A program made the position numbers and the translations under genes. A stretch of 64,000 nt of DNA from Harmonia axyridis. Taxonomy: Eukaryota > Arthropoda > Insecta > Coleoptera > Coccinellidae. The notes beneath the pieces are model-generated. The model made no database searches. It was not told where the DNA came from and saw only the letters and a program-made list of their open reading frames with translations. Positions 11,101-23,063 of this stretch are shown here, in pieces. The stretch is taken from positions 14,322,001-14,386,000 of the forward strand of contig NC_059507.1 in assembly GCF_914767665.1 (NCBI RefSeq). The letters run 5' to 3'. The stretch's first letter is position 1, and every line of letters starts with the position of its first letter.

Positions 11101-14100
11101 AACCTAACCCTTTTGTAAAAATTGATATATACCTCCAAATGCAACTGAAGACTGGAGCCGGTGAAATCCAATCTGGAATAACTAGACATTACAGATTCCA
11201 AAGAAACTTTTCTCTTCCTAGACCCAACGAAGCTCAACGTGGAAAAATTTCTTGGGAATGTGCCTTTTCTGATCAATGTCGATTGTTTTCCAAGGTCTTC
11301 CAATGTTTTCACCACTATCATATCTTGATTCATCTTGGGATGGAGGAGATTCTGATCCTCGAAAATATCTGCTTCCTCGTCTTCTGTCTCTTTTATAGTT
11401 TCCATTTCCTATTAAAAGAAGTTACCATTTATTCATTCAAAAATTTGATTATTCTCATTATTAACAGTCTGAAGACAGCCAGAAAACCAAATCCTATAAA
11501 TGATTCGTGGAAAGTTAATCCTTCATAAACCACTTTGAAGATTTTGGTTTCTTCTGCTAACTATATGCAATATACACTGAGTGAGGAAAGTGACAATCTG
11601 ATAAAAATTTAAAAACTTCCGATTTTAATAATTTTTTCTAGTACCTGTTGGGTGCCTTTTATTTCAGAAATGATCAGAATTTGGCTTTATTAGAGTATTT
11701 CTAGAAAAACTTGTACAATAGTGTGTTGATTACTTGCGATTTCTTTTGCACTCATCGTATCATTGATACACCTCAGCTGGGTTCTGATGATGTGATCTGT
11801 ATCTGTATCTTCCAAACATTTCTAACGCCTGTGGACGGTGCTGGAAATTCAACAGCCTAAATTGATTAATATTTAGAAGGCTAAGGTGAATTGGTCGATC
11901 TATAAAGTCTTTTATTTCTCTGACAACCGTTTTTAACTCATTGTAACAATGCCATCTCGAAAATATGACATATAAATTTAAAAATTCTACTCTTCACAGT
12001 GAAAATTTATAAAATCGGAATTTCAACATTTTGGGTCACTCAGTATATTTAGATTGTAAGTTCCTCATATTCTTTGGATACCTTACCTTATGAAGCTTAC
12101 CATCTTGAACAGTTTTGCGCTCTTCTACATAGTGCCACTCTGCAGGTTGCAACACGCAAGAACCGACTACTCCATTCAAGGCAAACGCTCCAAGGACTAG
12201 TATAGCACCACGAAAAGCGTAGGCGTCTAATAACAATTTGATGGCTTGAGGCATGATCATCATACCGAAAGCTGTTCCTGCCAAAGAAAGACCCACTGCT
12301 TGGCCTCTTTTTTTCACAAAGTAGTTATTTAGGGCAACAAAAGTTGCCGAGGAGGCTAGGCCAACTCCCAGTCCTGTAATGATACATGTGTATTATATAA
12401 CTGACAAAGAAACTGCAACACCCAGAAGGAGCTGTTTAAATTTTAAATTTTTTTGGTGAAACATAGATAGTACAGCAAGGAGTGAATAATTGAAATTTGG
12501 AGAAAAAACGAAGGGGTTACAATTTTATTTAATAAATTTGTTAATAATTTGTTTGTCGACTGCGATTATCTATACACCCTCCAACACGTCTCGGCATTGA
12601 TGCAATAAGATGGTCTATTTCTTCTTGAGGGATACTATCCCAAGCTACCTGTACTTCATGCCTCAGAGCCGCCAAAGTCCGTAGGGGCTGGGGTAAATTT
12701 TCAAGCCTTCTACCCATGATGTCCCAAACATGCTTTATGGGCGAAAGATCGGGGGATCTGGGCGGCCATGGCAAAAGATTCACATGGGTCTCTTCGAAAA
12801 AGTTTAAACTAACTCTGGCAACATGAGGTCGGGCATTATCTTGTTGAAATATTGGATTCTCGAGCCGGTTAAGGTGAAGGAGAAAATATGGATGGACTAT
12901 TTCCGAAGGTAACGCAGAGCTGTCATGTTACCTCGAATAAAGACTAGAGGTGTCCTACTTGCATGTGCAATAGCATCCCATACCATAACGTCTACTATCC
13001 GGTGTACATGACGCTCAACATAAAACTGAGGTTCACGTCTTTCCCCCCGAGGTCGTCTCACCCTTCTTCGGCCATCATGTGCACCCAAAGAGAATCGAGA
13101 TTCATCAGAAAAGACGACTTGTAATTGTAAACCCTTCGTTTACTTCTCCAAATTTCAATCATTTACTCCTTGCTATACTATATCTATGTTTTACCAAAAA
13201 AAATTTAAACATATCTTTCTGGGTGTAGCAGTTTCTTTGTCAGTTAGTATATTGTTTATTTCGAATTTTATAGCATGTAAGGAAATAGTGCTTATCCACA
13301 GTTTTCTAATAGAAAAATGATTATGGAATGATACCACTTGTATCTATACTTCATTTCAATAAACGAAAACTATTGGAATGTTTTCAGATTGCTTACCATT
13401 AATAATACTGTATGATAGCAAGATATGTCCCATATTGTTGGCAGGAGATGTAGCCGATAAACCAATGGAGCAAAGAAGAGCTCCAGCAAGTGATACCTTA
13501 CGGAATGAAAAGGCACGAATAAGAGGTCCCACCAAGAGTCCTGAGAAATTGATGAGTGCGTCTAGTGCACTCATTATTAGGGCTGAACCAGTGGTTTCCA
13601 CTCCCATTGATTCTAAAATGTCACCAAAGAGGAGACCGAATGATTGTTCTATGGATCTGGTGCATAGCTGAAAAATATTATATTCATGAATTGATGCTCA
13701 TATAGCAAGAGCGCACGACGACCAGACCTCTTCGTCATTTTATAAAAGGTGAAAGTTTTTATGAACATGTCCCCTATACAAGTTAAGATGACCAGCGGCT
13801 ATAGTTTGGGTTGTGTTAACAGGTAGTAAAGGTGAATAAAACATTACCTTAAATTCGTAGAAGTATAAAGCTCGATTTTTTATATTTTCATTGGGATAAC
13901 TTGAGAAAACTTGTCATCCATTGACGGACACTTATGACAGACACTTCTTAACTTTTAATGAATTAAAAACAATTAAATATTTTTTTTACATGTAATATAA
14001 TAATACTTTTTTGTGTTTTACATTATTTAAATAACATTTTATACTTTATATAACATAACTATAAACGTAAGTTTATAGTCGTAGGTTTTAATAGATATCT

Positions 14101-15882
14101 TAAAAGATTGCAATTGACTTAGCACTCACATCTACAGCGGACTTTCAAAGTGTCTGGCAAGATATAAAAACCATTAAAACTGTCCGGCTATTGAGGTAAA
14201 ATCTTTTTATAGAACACCAAGCAACATATATAAAATTTAGCTTTTATACTATAACGAAAGTATACTTGTAATTATAAAAGGGTGTCTGGCAGGGGGTAGC
14301 AATTGTAATAAGTGTCTGGAAATGGATGACGAGTTATCCTTAGTTACCCCGAAGAAAATATAAAAATTAATTGAGCTTCATACTTCAAGGTACTATTTTA
14401 TAGACCTTCACCACCTTTTACCTGCCAAAGTAAGCTCAATCTAAACTCTATAGTCGCTGAACAGAAAAACTTTCAGCTTTTATAAAATGTTGAAGGTCTA
14501 TTGGGCTATCAGGTCAGTTTTAGAGCGGACGAAGAATAATAATAATAATAAATTTATTTGTAGAAATGTTATACAATCTACAAACAAAGAAAATTCCCAC
14601 AAAGGCTAAGCCTGTCCGTGGGGTGAACAACCAAATTAAATTTTTTTCTCAATTTTATGAACAATGCAAAATAACAAAGCCAATATATGCGACACACAAT
14701 TGAACAAAAAAAAAAATATTTTTCCTTTTTTTACCATTCTTTCTTCTTTGCGTATTGGGAAGGCAAGTTCTAACAAGACAGAGAGTTAAACGAATTTGAA
14801 AAGGTCAGATATTCTGTGCCTAGATTTGTCCGTCAGAAAGAGCTTCACTCTTTTCTTAAATATAAAGATAAAAAACAGGAACGCAAAAATGGGTTTTTCA
14901 AAAACTCTAGGTGTCACTAAAATTCTTTCTCCATCGCTCCCAAAAAAATTGCCCTTCATAGTATACTTATATGTTATTTTTGGTCTTGTGACTCTTTTGG
15001 AACAGTTTTGTCTCTAGAGAAGTTCTAATTTAGCCAAATATCTATATCAAATTTCATCTTAATTGAACAACTGAAGAACTGAAGTTTCTCTGGAACCATT
15101 TATGACCTGACCTAAAAATCCATATGGAATTTTATCAATCTGACACAACATTACACAAAACTACAGACAGATACGAAACCAATAAGGTTGTTCAGAATGG
15201 TGTAGGTCAATTGCATTTTGCAGTCAGAAATAATGAAATTGGGGAACAACATTTTTTCAAATAAAAAGTTTCTCTACCTTCTATTGAATCTTGAATCGGT
15301 GCAAAATTATGAAAATGAAATATATGAGGGTGTGTACAAAGTCTTCTAGGGTAGGTATACTTATTTATACCTTTGTGTGTAAATTTCAATTTTAACAAAC
15401 GATTGGGTTTGATACGTTGACAACAAATTGACTTGAAATTTTCAGTGTAGGTTCATGGTCCGAATATCTCGTTTGAATTCCCCAATGGACAAAATCCGTT
15501 CAATGGTTTAGGAGTTATACTTATATGAAATTTTATTTTTTCATTAAATGAAAAATTTCTCATCTGATGATTGAACTGAAATTCAGAAATCAGGTGTAAA
15601 ATAGCAAAACGAATGTTCATACAAAATTTCATAAGGAAGGGCAATAATTGTTTTGAAAATGTTTAGGAGAAAAAGACTATGAATGACATCATTTCATTCC
15701 ACATAGTACTATAGTTTTCTATTTATCAACATATTGTTATAATTTTCACCATTGAATAACAAAAAATAAAATAAAAGATTAATTACCAATATTGGTACTT
15801 ACATTGACCATGCTAACTCCCGCCACAACGATCCAACCCCAACCACCATCTGGTGGTACCATCTTCTTGTTTTCAGTGTACA
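8143..15882 (-). CDS. Monocarboxylate transporter (SLC16/MCT-like MFS transporter)
   Basis: Seven coding exons on the minus strand: 15882-15802, 13667-13397, 12373-12087, 11408-11133, 10930-10489, 8889-8698 and 8297-8143. They join in phase to 567 residues ending at TGA 8145-8143. The start ATG at 15882 sits 16 nt inside an exon whose acceptor is at 15899-15900, so at least one upstream non-coding exon is expected. The MCT signature PDGGWGWIVV is at about residues 10-19, and the second MCT motif NYFVKKRGQAVGLSLAG is in exon 3. Twelve hydrophobic segments are split 6+6 by a long hydrophilic loop encoded by exon 4 and the start of exon 5 (about residues 200-345). Known family role: proton-linked or facilitated transport of lactate, pyruvate and related small acids across the plasma membrane. 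The insect family is large, so the substrate is unknown. Introns carry a Tc1-like element, a foldback element and a retroelement tail. Confidence 0.94.
12400..13244 (-). mobile_element. Degenerate Tc1-like transposon (DD34E type) in MCT intron
   Basis: Long terminal inverted repeats of about 100 bp begin ACTGACAAAGAAACTGC on the left and match the reverse complement of the right end. A TA target-site duplication flanks both ends (12398-12399 and 13245-13246). The minus strand encodes pieces of a Tc1-type transposase: the second catalytic Asp region (QDNARPH) and the PWPPRSPDLSPIKHVWD motif. In that motif the usual final catalytic Glu (SPIEHVWD in the family) reads Lys, codon AAG. At about 850 bp the element is shorter than a full Tc1 (about 1.6 kb), so part of the transposase is deleted. 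It lies between MCT coding exons 2 and 3 and must be spliced out. Confidence 0.88.
13723..14500. mobile_element. Foldback element with about 200-bp diverged inverted repeats
   Basis: The left end (CATTTTATAAAAGGTGAAAG and onwards to about 13950) pairs with the reverse complement of the right end (about 14290-14500). Shared stretches include TCATTTTATAAAA, GAAAGTTTTT and, further in, GTCATCCATT with AGACACT. No reading frame was recognised between the arms. It lies in the intron between MCT coding exons 1 and 2. Confidence 0.7.
14527..14640 (-). mobile_element. 3' tail of a non-LTR retrotransposon with (AAT)n end
   Basis: Read on the minus strand, a GC-richer stretch (GGACAGGCTTAGCCTTTGTG) leads into AATAAATTTATTATTATTATT. 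That is the usual 3' end of insect CR1/jockey-type non-LTR elements, which finish in a short microsatellite. No coding part is present. Confidence 0.55.
14641..15801. other. MCT intron remainder, nothing recognised
   Basis: AT-rich DNA within the first coding intron of the transporter gene. I see no splice-bounded coding segment, RNA gene or clear repeat. Confidence 0.5.
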
Positions 15883-16587
15883 TATTTTCGATATGTGACC
15901 TGCAAAGTAAACCATACGATTTATTATCTTCCTACATCACTTCGATCACAATGTTCACTCTACTACTGGCAGGTTATGACAGTTTTATGAATATGCCTTT
16001 TTTATGTGAATAATTTGCGCCTTATTCTGCAGGATATTTCATCATTCCAGCATATGAACCGTTCGAAGAAAGATCCAAATTGTGACGACAGAATGATAAT
16101 AAAATGAAGGTTGTCATTGAAATTGAAATTTATCGATAGTGATTAGTTGATATGGGAAAGCTATATAATTCAGACTTAATTTTTGAACAGAATAGAGAAG
16201 TCCTTTCGCGATTATTCAGAATTAGAAAACAGTGACAAAAAAAATACCTAACAAACTCTAGGACTTCGAGAAAGGATTTTTTTAAAATTTTATCCCTTCA
16301 TTTTTTACCTCAGGAATTAACGGATTATATTCATTTCAATATTTCTTTTTTATTAAAGTATTATGTTTATTTATTTGTTCTGAGATATGTTTCGAGATAA
16401 AAGAGAAAAAAATAAACTCTTCTAATGGGTGTGGCATCACACTATGCCTTTTCGTTCTTTGTTATTGAAAATCAGCCATTGAAAGTAAGTTATTTTCGGA
16501 CCTGTAGCAGTATTGTTTTCCTAATTTAAGCATTCGAACTCACGCTGTAGGAGCAGAAATTCCTATGTATCAACTCGAATTTTAACA

Positions 16588-17797
16588 GACCAATTGAAAA
16601 GTCCATGGTCTACCATAGTAAAACACAATTTTTGGCAAAATTCGATTTTATTATTCAACATAGTTGCCTTCGTTCGAGGTCGATACAGCGATTATAGCGA
16701 TTTCAATTTTTGTAGTACGATTTGTCTTTCGTTTCAAAATAGACCTCAGTTTCGGCGATTAGTTCTTCATTGGCGCTAAATTTCTTTCCAGCGAGAATTC
16801 TTTTGAGGTCTGAGAATAGGAAAAGTCACAGAGGGCCAGATCTGGCGAATACGGTGGTTACAAAAGCCCAATTCATGCAGTTTTGCCATTGTTTTCATTG
16901 ATTTAATAATAATAATAATAATAATTTGTGACACGGCGCATTGTCTCCATGAAACGGCACGTTTTTTTCTTCAAATGTTTTTTAACGATTTCATCCTTTG
17001 AACGATCCAATAATGCTATATAATAATCGCTGTTGATGGTCTGCCCCTTGTGGAGGTAATCAATCAATATTATACCTTGCGCATCCCAGAATACTAATGC
17101 CTGAACCTTGCCAGCTGACTGTTGTGTTTTTCCTCTCTTTGGATTCGGTTCATCGTGTGCAGTCCACTCAGCTGACTGTCGATTGGACTCCGGAGTGAAA
17201 TGATGGAGCCATGTTTCATCCATTGTCACATATCGACGCAAAAATTCAGGTTGATTGCACTTAAACAGCTTCAAACACTGCTCAGTATCATTAACATGTT
17301 GTTGGTTTTGATCGATTGTGTGCTCTCGCGGCACCCATATTGCACACAGCTTTTTCATGTACAAATATCCGTGAATGATATGATGTACACGTTCAGATGA
17401 TATCTTCACAATGTCTGCTATCTCGATCAACTTCACTTTACGGTCATTCAAAATTATTTTGTGAACTTTTATGATTTTTCGTCGGTGCATACCAATCAAT
17501 GATGGTTGATTTTCCTGGTGCAGACCCCGGAAACTCTTCATCAAGCCAATATTTTGCTTCAACTGTATTTTTTCCGTTCAGAAAGCAATATTTGATCAGC
17601 CCACGAAATTCTTTTTTTTTCATCTTTTTTCAAATAACCAAAGTAGCTATACTCACAGCGCAATATCTCACAAACTAATGGTCGGACTGCTGTCAAATTT
17701 TGACACGTATCGTTTGGAGGTTGGTACTAACTAAAAGTCATGGATTTAATACTAGCACCGCCATCTGTGCATCAGACTCGGGACTTTTCAATTGGCC
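16588..17797 (-). mobile_element. Defective mariner transposon
   Basis: Terminal inverted repeats CCAATTGAAAAGTCC (left) and GGACTTTTCAATTGG (right) bound about 1.2 kb, close to full mariner length. The minus strand encodes a recognisable mariner transposase: GKNTVEAKYWLDEEFPGSAPG near the N-terminus in a shifted frame, then CAIWVPREHTIDQNQQ. The first catalytic Asp block VTMDETWLHHFTPESNRQSA and VFWDAQGIILIDYLHKGQT follow. Where the second catalytic Asp motif should be, the frame runs into an (AAT)n microsatellite at 16905-16925. Beyond it the sequence continues (KTMAKLHELGF) with further stops. The element cannot be autonomous. It lies upstream of the MCT start, possibly in its 5' intron. 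Confidence 0.9.
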
Positions 17798-18869
17798 TAA
17801 TATATGCGAAATGACCCAAATTTCTATCGAACCAGATCGAACATGTAGAACGTAAGATATGTAGATCCAGAGAATTTAAGGTTTGTACATGCTCAAGGCG
17901 TACCCTTCTTATCGAATTTTATATGGAACAATATATAGCCCAAATAACAGTAGATCTGCACAAAAATCCATCAAACTAGAATGAGAATAGTTGAAGTTGA
18001 AGCTGTCACAAGGATTTGCGGATACAAACAAACAGATGACACGAAATCAAAGTTGTTAAGAATGGTCCTCGTTGCATTTACAGAATTGATATTTTGAAAT
18101 CGGAGACCAAAAAAAAAATGATAACAGTGCTTCTTCAGCTTCGGTAAAGAAACATAATCTGACCTTTCCGAAGATTTTTGTAAAATATGAGAGATCCTTT
18201 TGTTCGTTAAAAGTTTGCATAACTTGCGGAGTTCGTTGTTTGTTATTGCAATATTTATTAGATTTCTCTTCCATAAATAGCCGCCTAGCCTTTAAACATT
18301 ATGGCTTTCATGAATAAATCATTGCATTCGAAACTTCTTACCAACTCAACTAGCTACCTCTAGATATAGGACAATTGAATTATGAAGCAATTCTGGATCA
18401 TCGCGTGATACAAATCATGAAAAACCCTCATAAATAATGAATGCTACTGAAACCTCCAATTTTCTGATCCATCTGAAAGTTCTCTTTTCAGATTTTCATA
18501 GAAAATTCAACAGAAATTGAAATTCGAGAACAATTATCTCCATGACATAATTTATTTTCAGTTTCTATACTATTCTCGATCAGCGTATGGAATACAAAGT
18601 GTGAATTAGTACAAGGATAAGTACCATTACAACCAATCGATAAAAGCATGACGATCGTAGATACTCTATTATGATTACTGTATTTAGTGAAAATAATTAA
18701 TCCATGATTTACACGAATGTTTGTGTTTGCTGTTGTGAAATTTTCCACTTGTTTCCGAGGATGAGGTGATAAGATTTAACCGCTAAAGTAAAGGAATTTC
18801 TAAGGAGTTATCTCATTTGATATAAACAAAAACTATTATATTTTAACAGAGTCTATTTCATTGTAAAGA

Positions 18870-19175
18870 GGAAGGTATGTCATTAACGATATCAGCCAAA
18901 AAGCCGCCACGACTATACGGTTGCTGCACCATATCCTTTTCATGAAATTTTATATGTCCAATTCGCACATTTGTGATTTTATGTTCTTGATAACTTCACG
19001 AATTCTATATTTTTAAGGTCTTAAATCGATTGTGGAGCATTGGCATATACCTCATCTTTCACGTGGCGCCAAAGAAAAAGTCTAAAGGTATTAAATCACA
19101 AGATCTCGGTGGACAATTGTGATCGTCTCTTCGAAAAATAACACATTCTGGAAACTTTTCTTCATAGTCCTCTTT
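18870..19175 (-). mobile_element. DD37E-type mariner fragment (transposase C-terminus)
   Basis: The minus strand translates in broken frames to PPRSCDLIPLDFF followed by a degraded tail, which is the PPRSCDLTPLDFFLWG region of DD37E-type mariner/IS630 transposases. The nucleotide sequence is clearly related to 63060-63310 (shared AACGATATCAGCCAAA and TTAAATCGATTGT blocks). No ends were detected. Confidence 0.7.
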
Positions 19176-20649
19176 CTCCCCTTTTTAACGCCACAGGTAA
19201 AATAAGAAAAATAATGCTTTTTCGTTTTCCCCCATTCAATTTTTTAGTGAAAAATGTATATTTGTTTGAATCCGGGAAAACTAACCGTTTTCAAGATAAT
19301 TGTGCTTTTATTAATGCAGACATAATATAGTAATGAAAAATTTGATTTTGATCACGTAAATTTTTCTTGTTTCGTGCCATCAGAATTGGTAAATTTTTTA
19401 ACATGTTATACGTATTACACAAGATGATGAAATTTTGAATGGGCTCCAATTAAGAAGAATGAATTTAGACTTTTCTGAGAATGATAATTTTTGGCTTTTT
19501 TTATCTCCGTGGAACGTCAGGAAACAAAGCAAACACAATTTTTGTGCGTTAAAATGATTTTCCATTCAGATTGAAAATACCAGGTATCATATCAATGAAG
19601 TAGATCAGTCCTCAATTCGATTCTTATCAAAAGAAAACAATACCTAGTTAATTTTATCAATAATTTCATTTATTACATTCCTCAATGAAAAATCAACTTC
19701 ATAAGTATTCGATTGTATTCTTTGCCTTCAAGGAGAATTTTCAATTTTTTTAAATTTTATTGTTTCCGTAACTGTATACAAACAATTATTATGACCTTGG
19801 TTTTCAATGGTGTCATTGGACTAGAATTGAACATTGTTTCTGGAGTATGGATTTGATGGCAAATCGACAATGAACTTCTATGAATACTGAAGGTACAAAT
19901 TTGAAATTAACAGCAATGATGAACGAGAAAAATAAAGCTATGTATCATCTATTGTTCTCATTATTTGCATTTTCAGCATTAAAATTCAATAGTGCATTCA
20001 TATGTTGTACCGGAAGAACTGAAGAACATGAGCTTCGATATCGCCACGTTACAATATTGTTTTTGATAATTCTTAAAAGAACAAGAACCATCTCGCCTAC
20101 GCGCCTTCTTTTCATGGCATATAATCAGTGAATTCATAATAATGATAAATGTAGTGTCAAATTTGGACAACATGTTGAAAAGTTGATGATTTCTAAAAAT
20201 GAATCATCTAGTCGTCTTCACTTCAAAGGTCAAAATGCACAACCTAGCAATTTTCTGTTGATTTTTTGCACGTCTGGCAAGTTCTATTATTACGTCAGTT
20301 CTAATTACAATTACCTGAGAAACACTGAATAGAAATGAGAGAACGTAGGATTTGTAATTTGAATTTTTGATTGACAATTTTGATATTTGGACTGACATAA
20401 TTCACATGAACTTAGTAGATTGGATGAGAAGAATTTCGTGAAAAATCACTGATGTGTTTGGGATACAAATATAAAGGTTTTTTGTTGATTGCTACAAAAA
20501 AATTTTACTTCTGGATAACGAATTTGCATTTACAATATACACATCCATGAATATAAGTACAACAAGCACTCATCCATAATGTTAAATTTGCAAACATTTA
20601 ACAGTTATCCATTATCCATTAAAACTTTTTGGGTCAGTGCGAAATTCGA

Positions 20650-21070
20650 GTAATTGGGGATCACTCATCCTAACACCGCTCACCGATTGTTCGTAGACCC
20701 CCAGTTTATGAAAATTTTGAGCTCGAAATTTCTAAAAAAACCGTAAAAATCGAATCTCTACACAATAATCTTTATACCTCCTAAACAATTGGTCACAGCC
20801 CTATCAAATAAAAACGTTTTTTATAGATAGAGCTGAGATCTAAAGCAAATTGAGATTTAAAAGTCCGTACCTTGCCTCAACGAGAGTTGAAAGCCTTGAG
20901 AATATTTTCAAATTTATTCATATTTTTCGATTCAAAAATTTTCGCTTACCGATTGTTCATAGACCTTCCAATTCATGAAAATTTCGAACTCGAAATATGC
21001 AAAAAATCCGTAAAAATTGAATCTCCACATAACAATATTTTTTTTCACATGTTCCTTTATAGGGTTCTGT
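20650..21070. repeat. Two imperfect copies of a dispersed satellite-like repeat
   Basis: Copies at about 20690-20830 and 20944-21060 share ACCGATTGTTC(G/A)TAGAC, TCATGAAAAT-like, GAGCTCGAAAT-like and CCGTAAAAAT(C/T)GAATCT blocks. The same order of blocks recurs at 56640-56800 (CGTAGAACTC, ACTCGAAATTTC, CAGTAAAAATTGAATTTC, AAATAAAAACGTTTT). The family is therefore present at two loci in this window. It has no coding content that I can see. Confidence 0.7.
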
Positions 21071-21239
21071 GAAGACCACATTACTAGGATGAATGAATGG
21101 GCGCTCGAAAGCTCCTCATGCTAACTCGGTGCTTTCCTCGAATTGTTTTTTTTTTTTAAATTTAGTATGAGGGAAATGAGGTTAGGTTCAGATACGCCCT
21201 TTTATTTCTTATTTTTTTAGCATCTACTGTTTGTCTTTG

Positions 21240-23063
21240 CCACAGGCGTAGCCAGGGGGGGGGGGGGTTTTGGGGGTTCAAACCCCCCCCGAAATGTTGA
21301 AGATGTCAAAAAAACTTATTCTTTTTTCAAAATCTCGAAAATATTTTTCAATGGAATTTGTAAAAAGTGAATGAAATTATCACTCTCAGTTCAATTAATT
21401 TGTAATGTGAAATTTGAATTAAATTACCTCTACGTAATCCAGTCAATTTGTGCTCACATGTGCCCCCCAAAGGAAAGTAATGAGTTAGTTTGATTTTTTC
21501 GCTCGTATGTAACGGGTGTTTTTTTTCGAGGTATATAACTTTAAGTTGGCATTTCTGTTCAAGATGGCGACCGATTCAACAGCTGTTAAGTGATTTATTC
21601 TCAGTTCGGTTTGGCAATTCATCATGAATAGAAACATACCTGAAAAATGCTTGAAAATAGTGCAATTTTATTTCGAAAATAATGGTTCTGTGCGGAATAC
21701 GTATCGCACACTACGTCCATTAGCGATGAAGCGCACTTCTGGTTGAATGGCTACGTCAACAAACAAAACTGCCGCATTTGGAGTGAAGCTAATCCTCAAG
21801 TGTATGTCGAAACACCGTTAAATCTAGAAAAACTGACTGTTTGGTGCGCTTTATGGGCTGGTGGAATCATTAGTCTGTACTTCTTCAAAAACGATGATGG
21901 AGAGAACGTTACTGTCAATGGTGATCGGTAGAGAACCATGATTATTAACTCTTTCAATCCTGAATTGAACAACCATGATGTCCAGGAGCTGTGGTTCCAA
22001 CAAGACGGCGCAACATGTCACACAGCTCGTGCCACAATCGATTTATTGGAAGATACGTTTGGTGACCTCCTAATTTCACGTTTTGGACCAATTGGCCTCC
22101 AAGATCTTGTGATTTAACACCGCTAGACTACTTTCTGTGGGGCTATGTGAAGTCATTGGTCTATGCGGATAAGCCACAAACTCTTGGCCATTTGGAAGAC
22201 AACATTCGCCGTGTTATTGCCGATATACGGCCACAAATGTTGGAAAAGTCATCGAAAATTGGACGTCCAGATTCGACTACATCCGAGCCAGCCTTGTCGG
22301 TCATATGCCATAAATCATATTTAAAATGTAATGCCACAAGATTATCTTACGGATAAATAAAATTCATATCAATCGAATAATCCATCGTTGTTTTATTGCA
22401 ATTTAAAGTTCTATAGCTCTAAAAAAAACACCCTTAATTTTTTTGGGTTCTGAATCCGAATCTGAGGTTTAGCACCAAAATTCTTTGACAGAACAAAAAA
22501 AAAATACAAAAAAAATTTAATCTTCTGACGTTTCCTTCCATAAAGTTTTTTGCCCGAAAAACCTGGCTCAAACGATAGTTCAAAATTGGCGTATTATATC
22601 TATCTCTGCTAAAACTCAGTTGATGGGATAGTTTTAATTTCTTCGATTCATTATCTCTGTTTCTGGGGTGCAGAATTCGAATCTGAAGTTTGCCACCAAA
22701 ATTTCATGATAAAACATTGAAAAAAATGCAAAAAACGTGATAACTATAATTTTTTACCGGTTTTTTGCATATAAACTTTCTACTCATAAATTTGAATTTG
22801 AGTACTCTGTTGTATAAATACTACGACGGTATTTTTTTCCTAAATATATTTATAGGAATCGATGTAAAGAAATAAACTAAATTTCAAAAAATGATTTTGA
22901 AAATGCTTATTTTTTCTCAAAACATACTTGAAAAATAAAACTAGTGAAAATAGACTGAATGGGTTGGCTCTTTTGAAGTTGATATATTTAAAAAGAAAAA
23001 CATAAGATTTTTTTTATAATATGTAAAACCCCCCCCGAAACTGAAACCTGGCTACGCCCGTGG
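21240..23063. mobile_element. Non-autonomous hAT-like element with nested mariner
   Basis: The left end CCACAGGCGTAGCCAGG matches the reverse complement of the right end CCTGGCTACGCCCGTGG. Both ends carry a C-rich tract leading into CCCCCCCGAAA just inside. The flanking 8-mers TGTCTTTG and ACTCTTTG agree at 6 of 8 positions, suggesting a decayed 8-bp target-site duplication as in hAT elements. No hAT transposase is visible. The interior is AT-rich with imperfect internal repeats and contains a mariner at 21511-22436. Confidence 0.72.
21511..22436 (+). mobile_element. DD37E-type mariner, internally deleted, nested in hAT-like element
   Basis: The left end GGGTGTTTTTTTTCGAGG and the reverse complement of the right end GGGTGTTTTTTTTAGAG form the inverted repeats, about 926 bp apart. 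The plus strand encodes the middle and end of the transposase: SDEAHFWLNGYVNKQNCRIW (first catalytic Asp), VWCALWAGGIISLYFFKND, a WFQQDGATCHTA-like block (second Asp), CDLTPLDYF-like and YADKPQTLGHLEDNIRRVI. About 110 N-terminal residues are deleted at the junction near 21690, and several frameshifts and stops follow. It cannot move on its own. Confidence 0.88.

Larger units (their letters stand above)
17798..21239. other. Gene-poor region with transposon fragments and satellite-like repeats
   Basis: No host gene was seen. It contains a DD37E-type mariner piece at 18870-19175 and two imperfect copies of a repeat at about 20650-20840 and 20940-21070, described separately. The remaining short reading frames have no splice context and no recognisable motifs. 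Confidence 0.55.

Noticed and set aside
18056..18274. 72-residue minus-strand reading frame
   Set aside because: No motif, no splice sites and no polyadenylation signal; it looks like chance.
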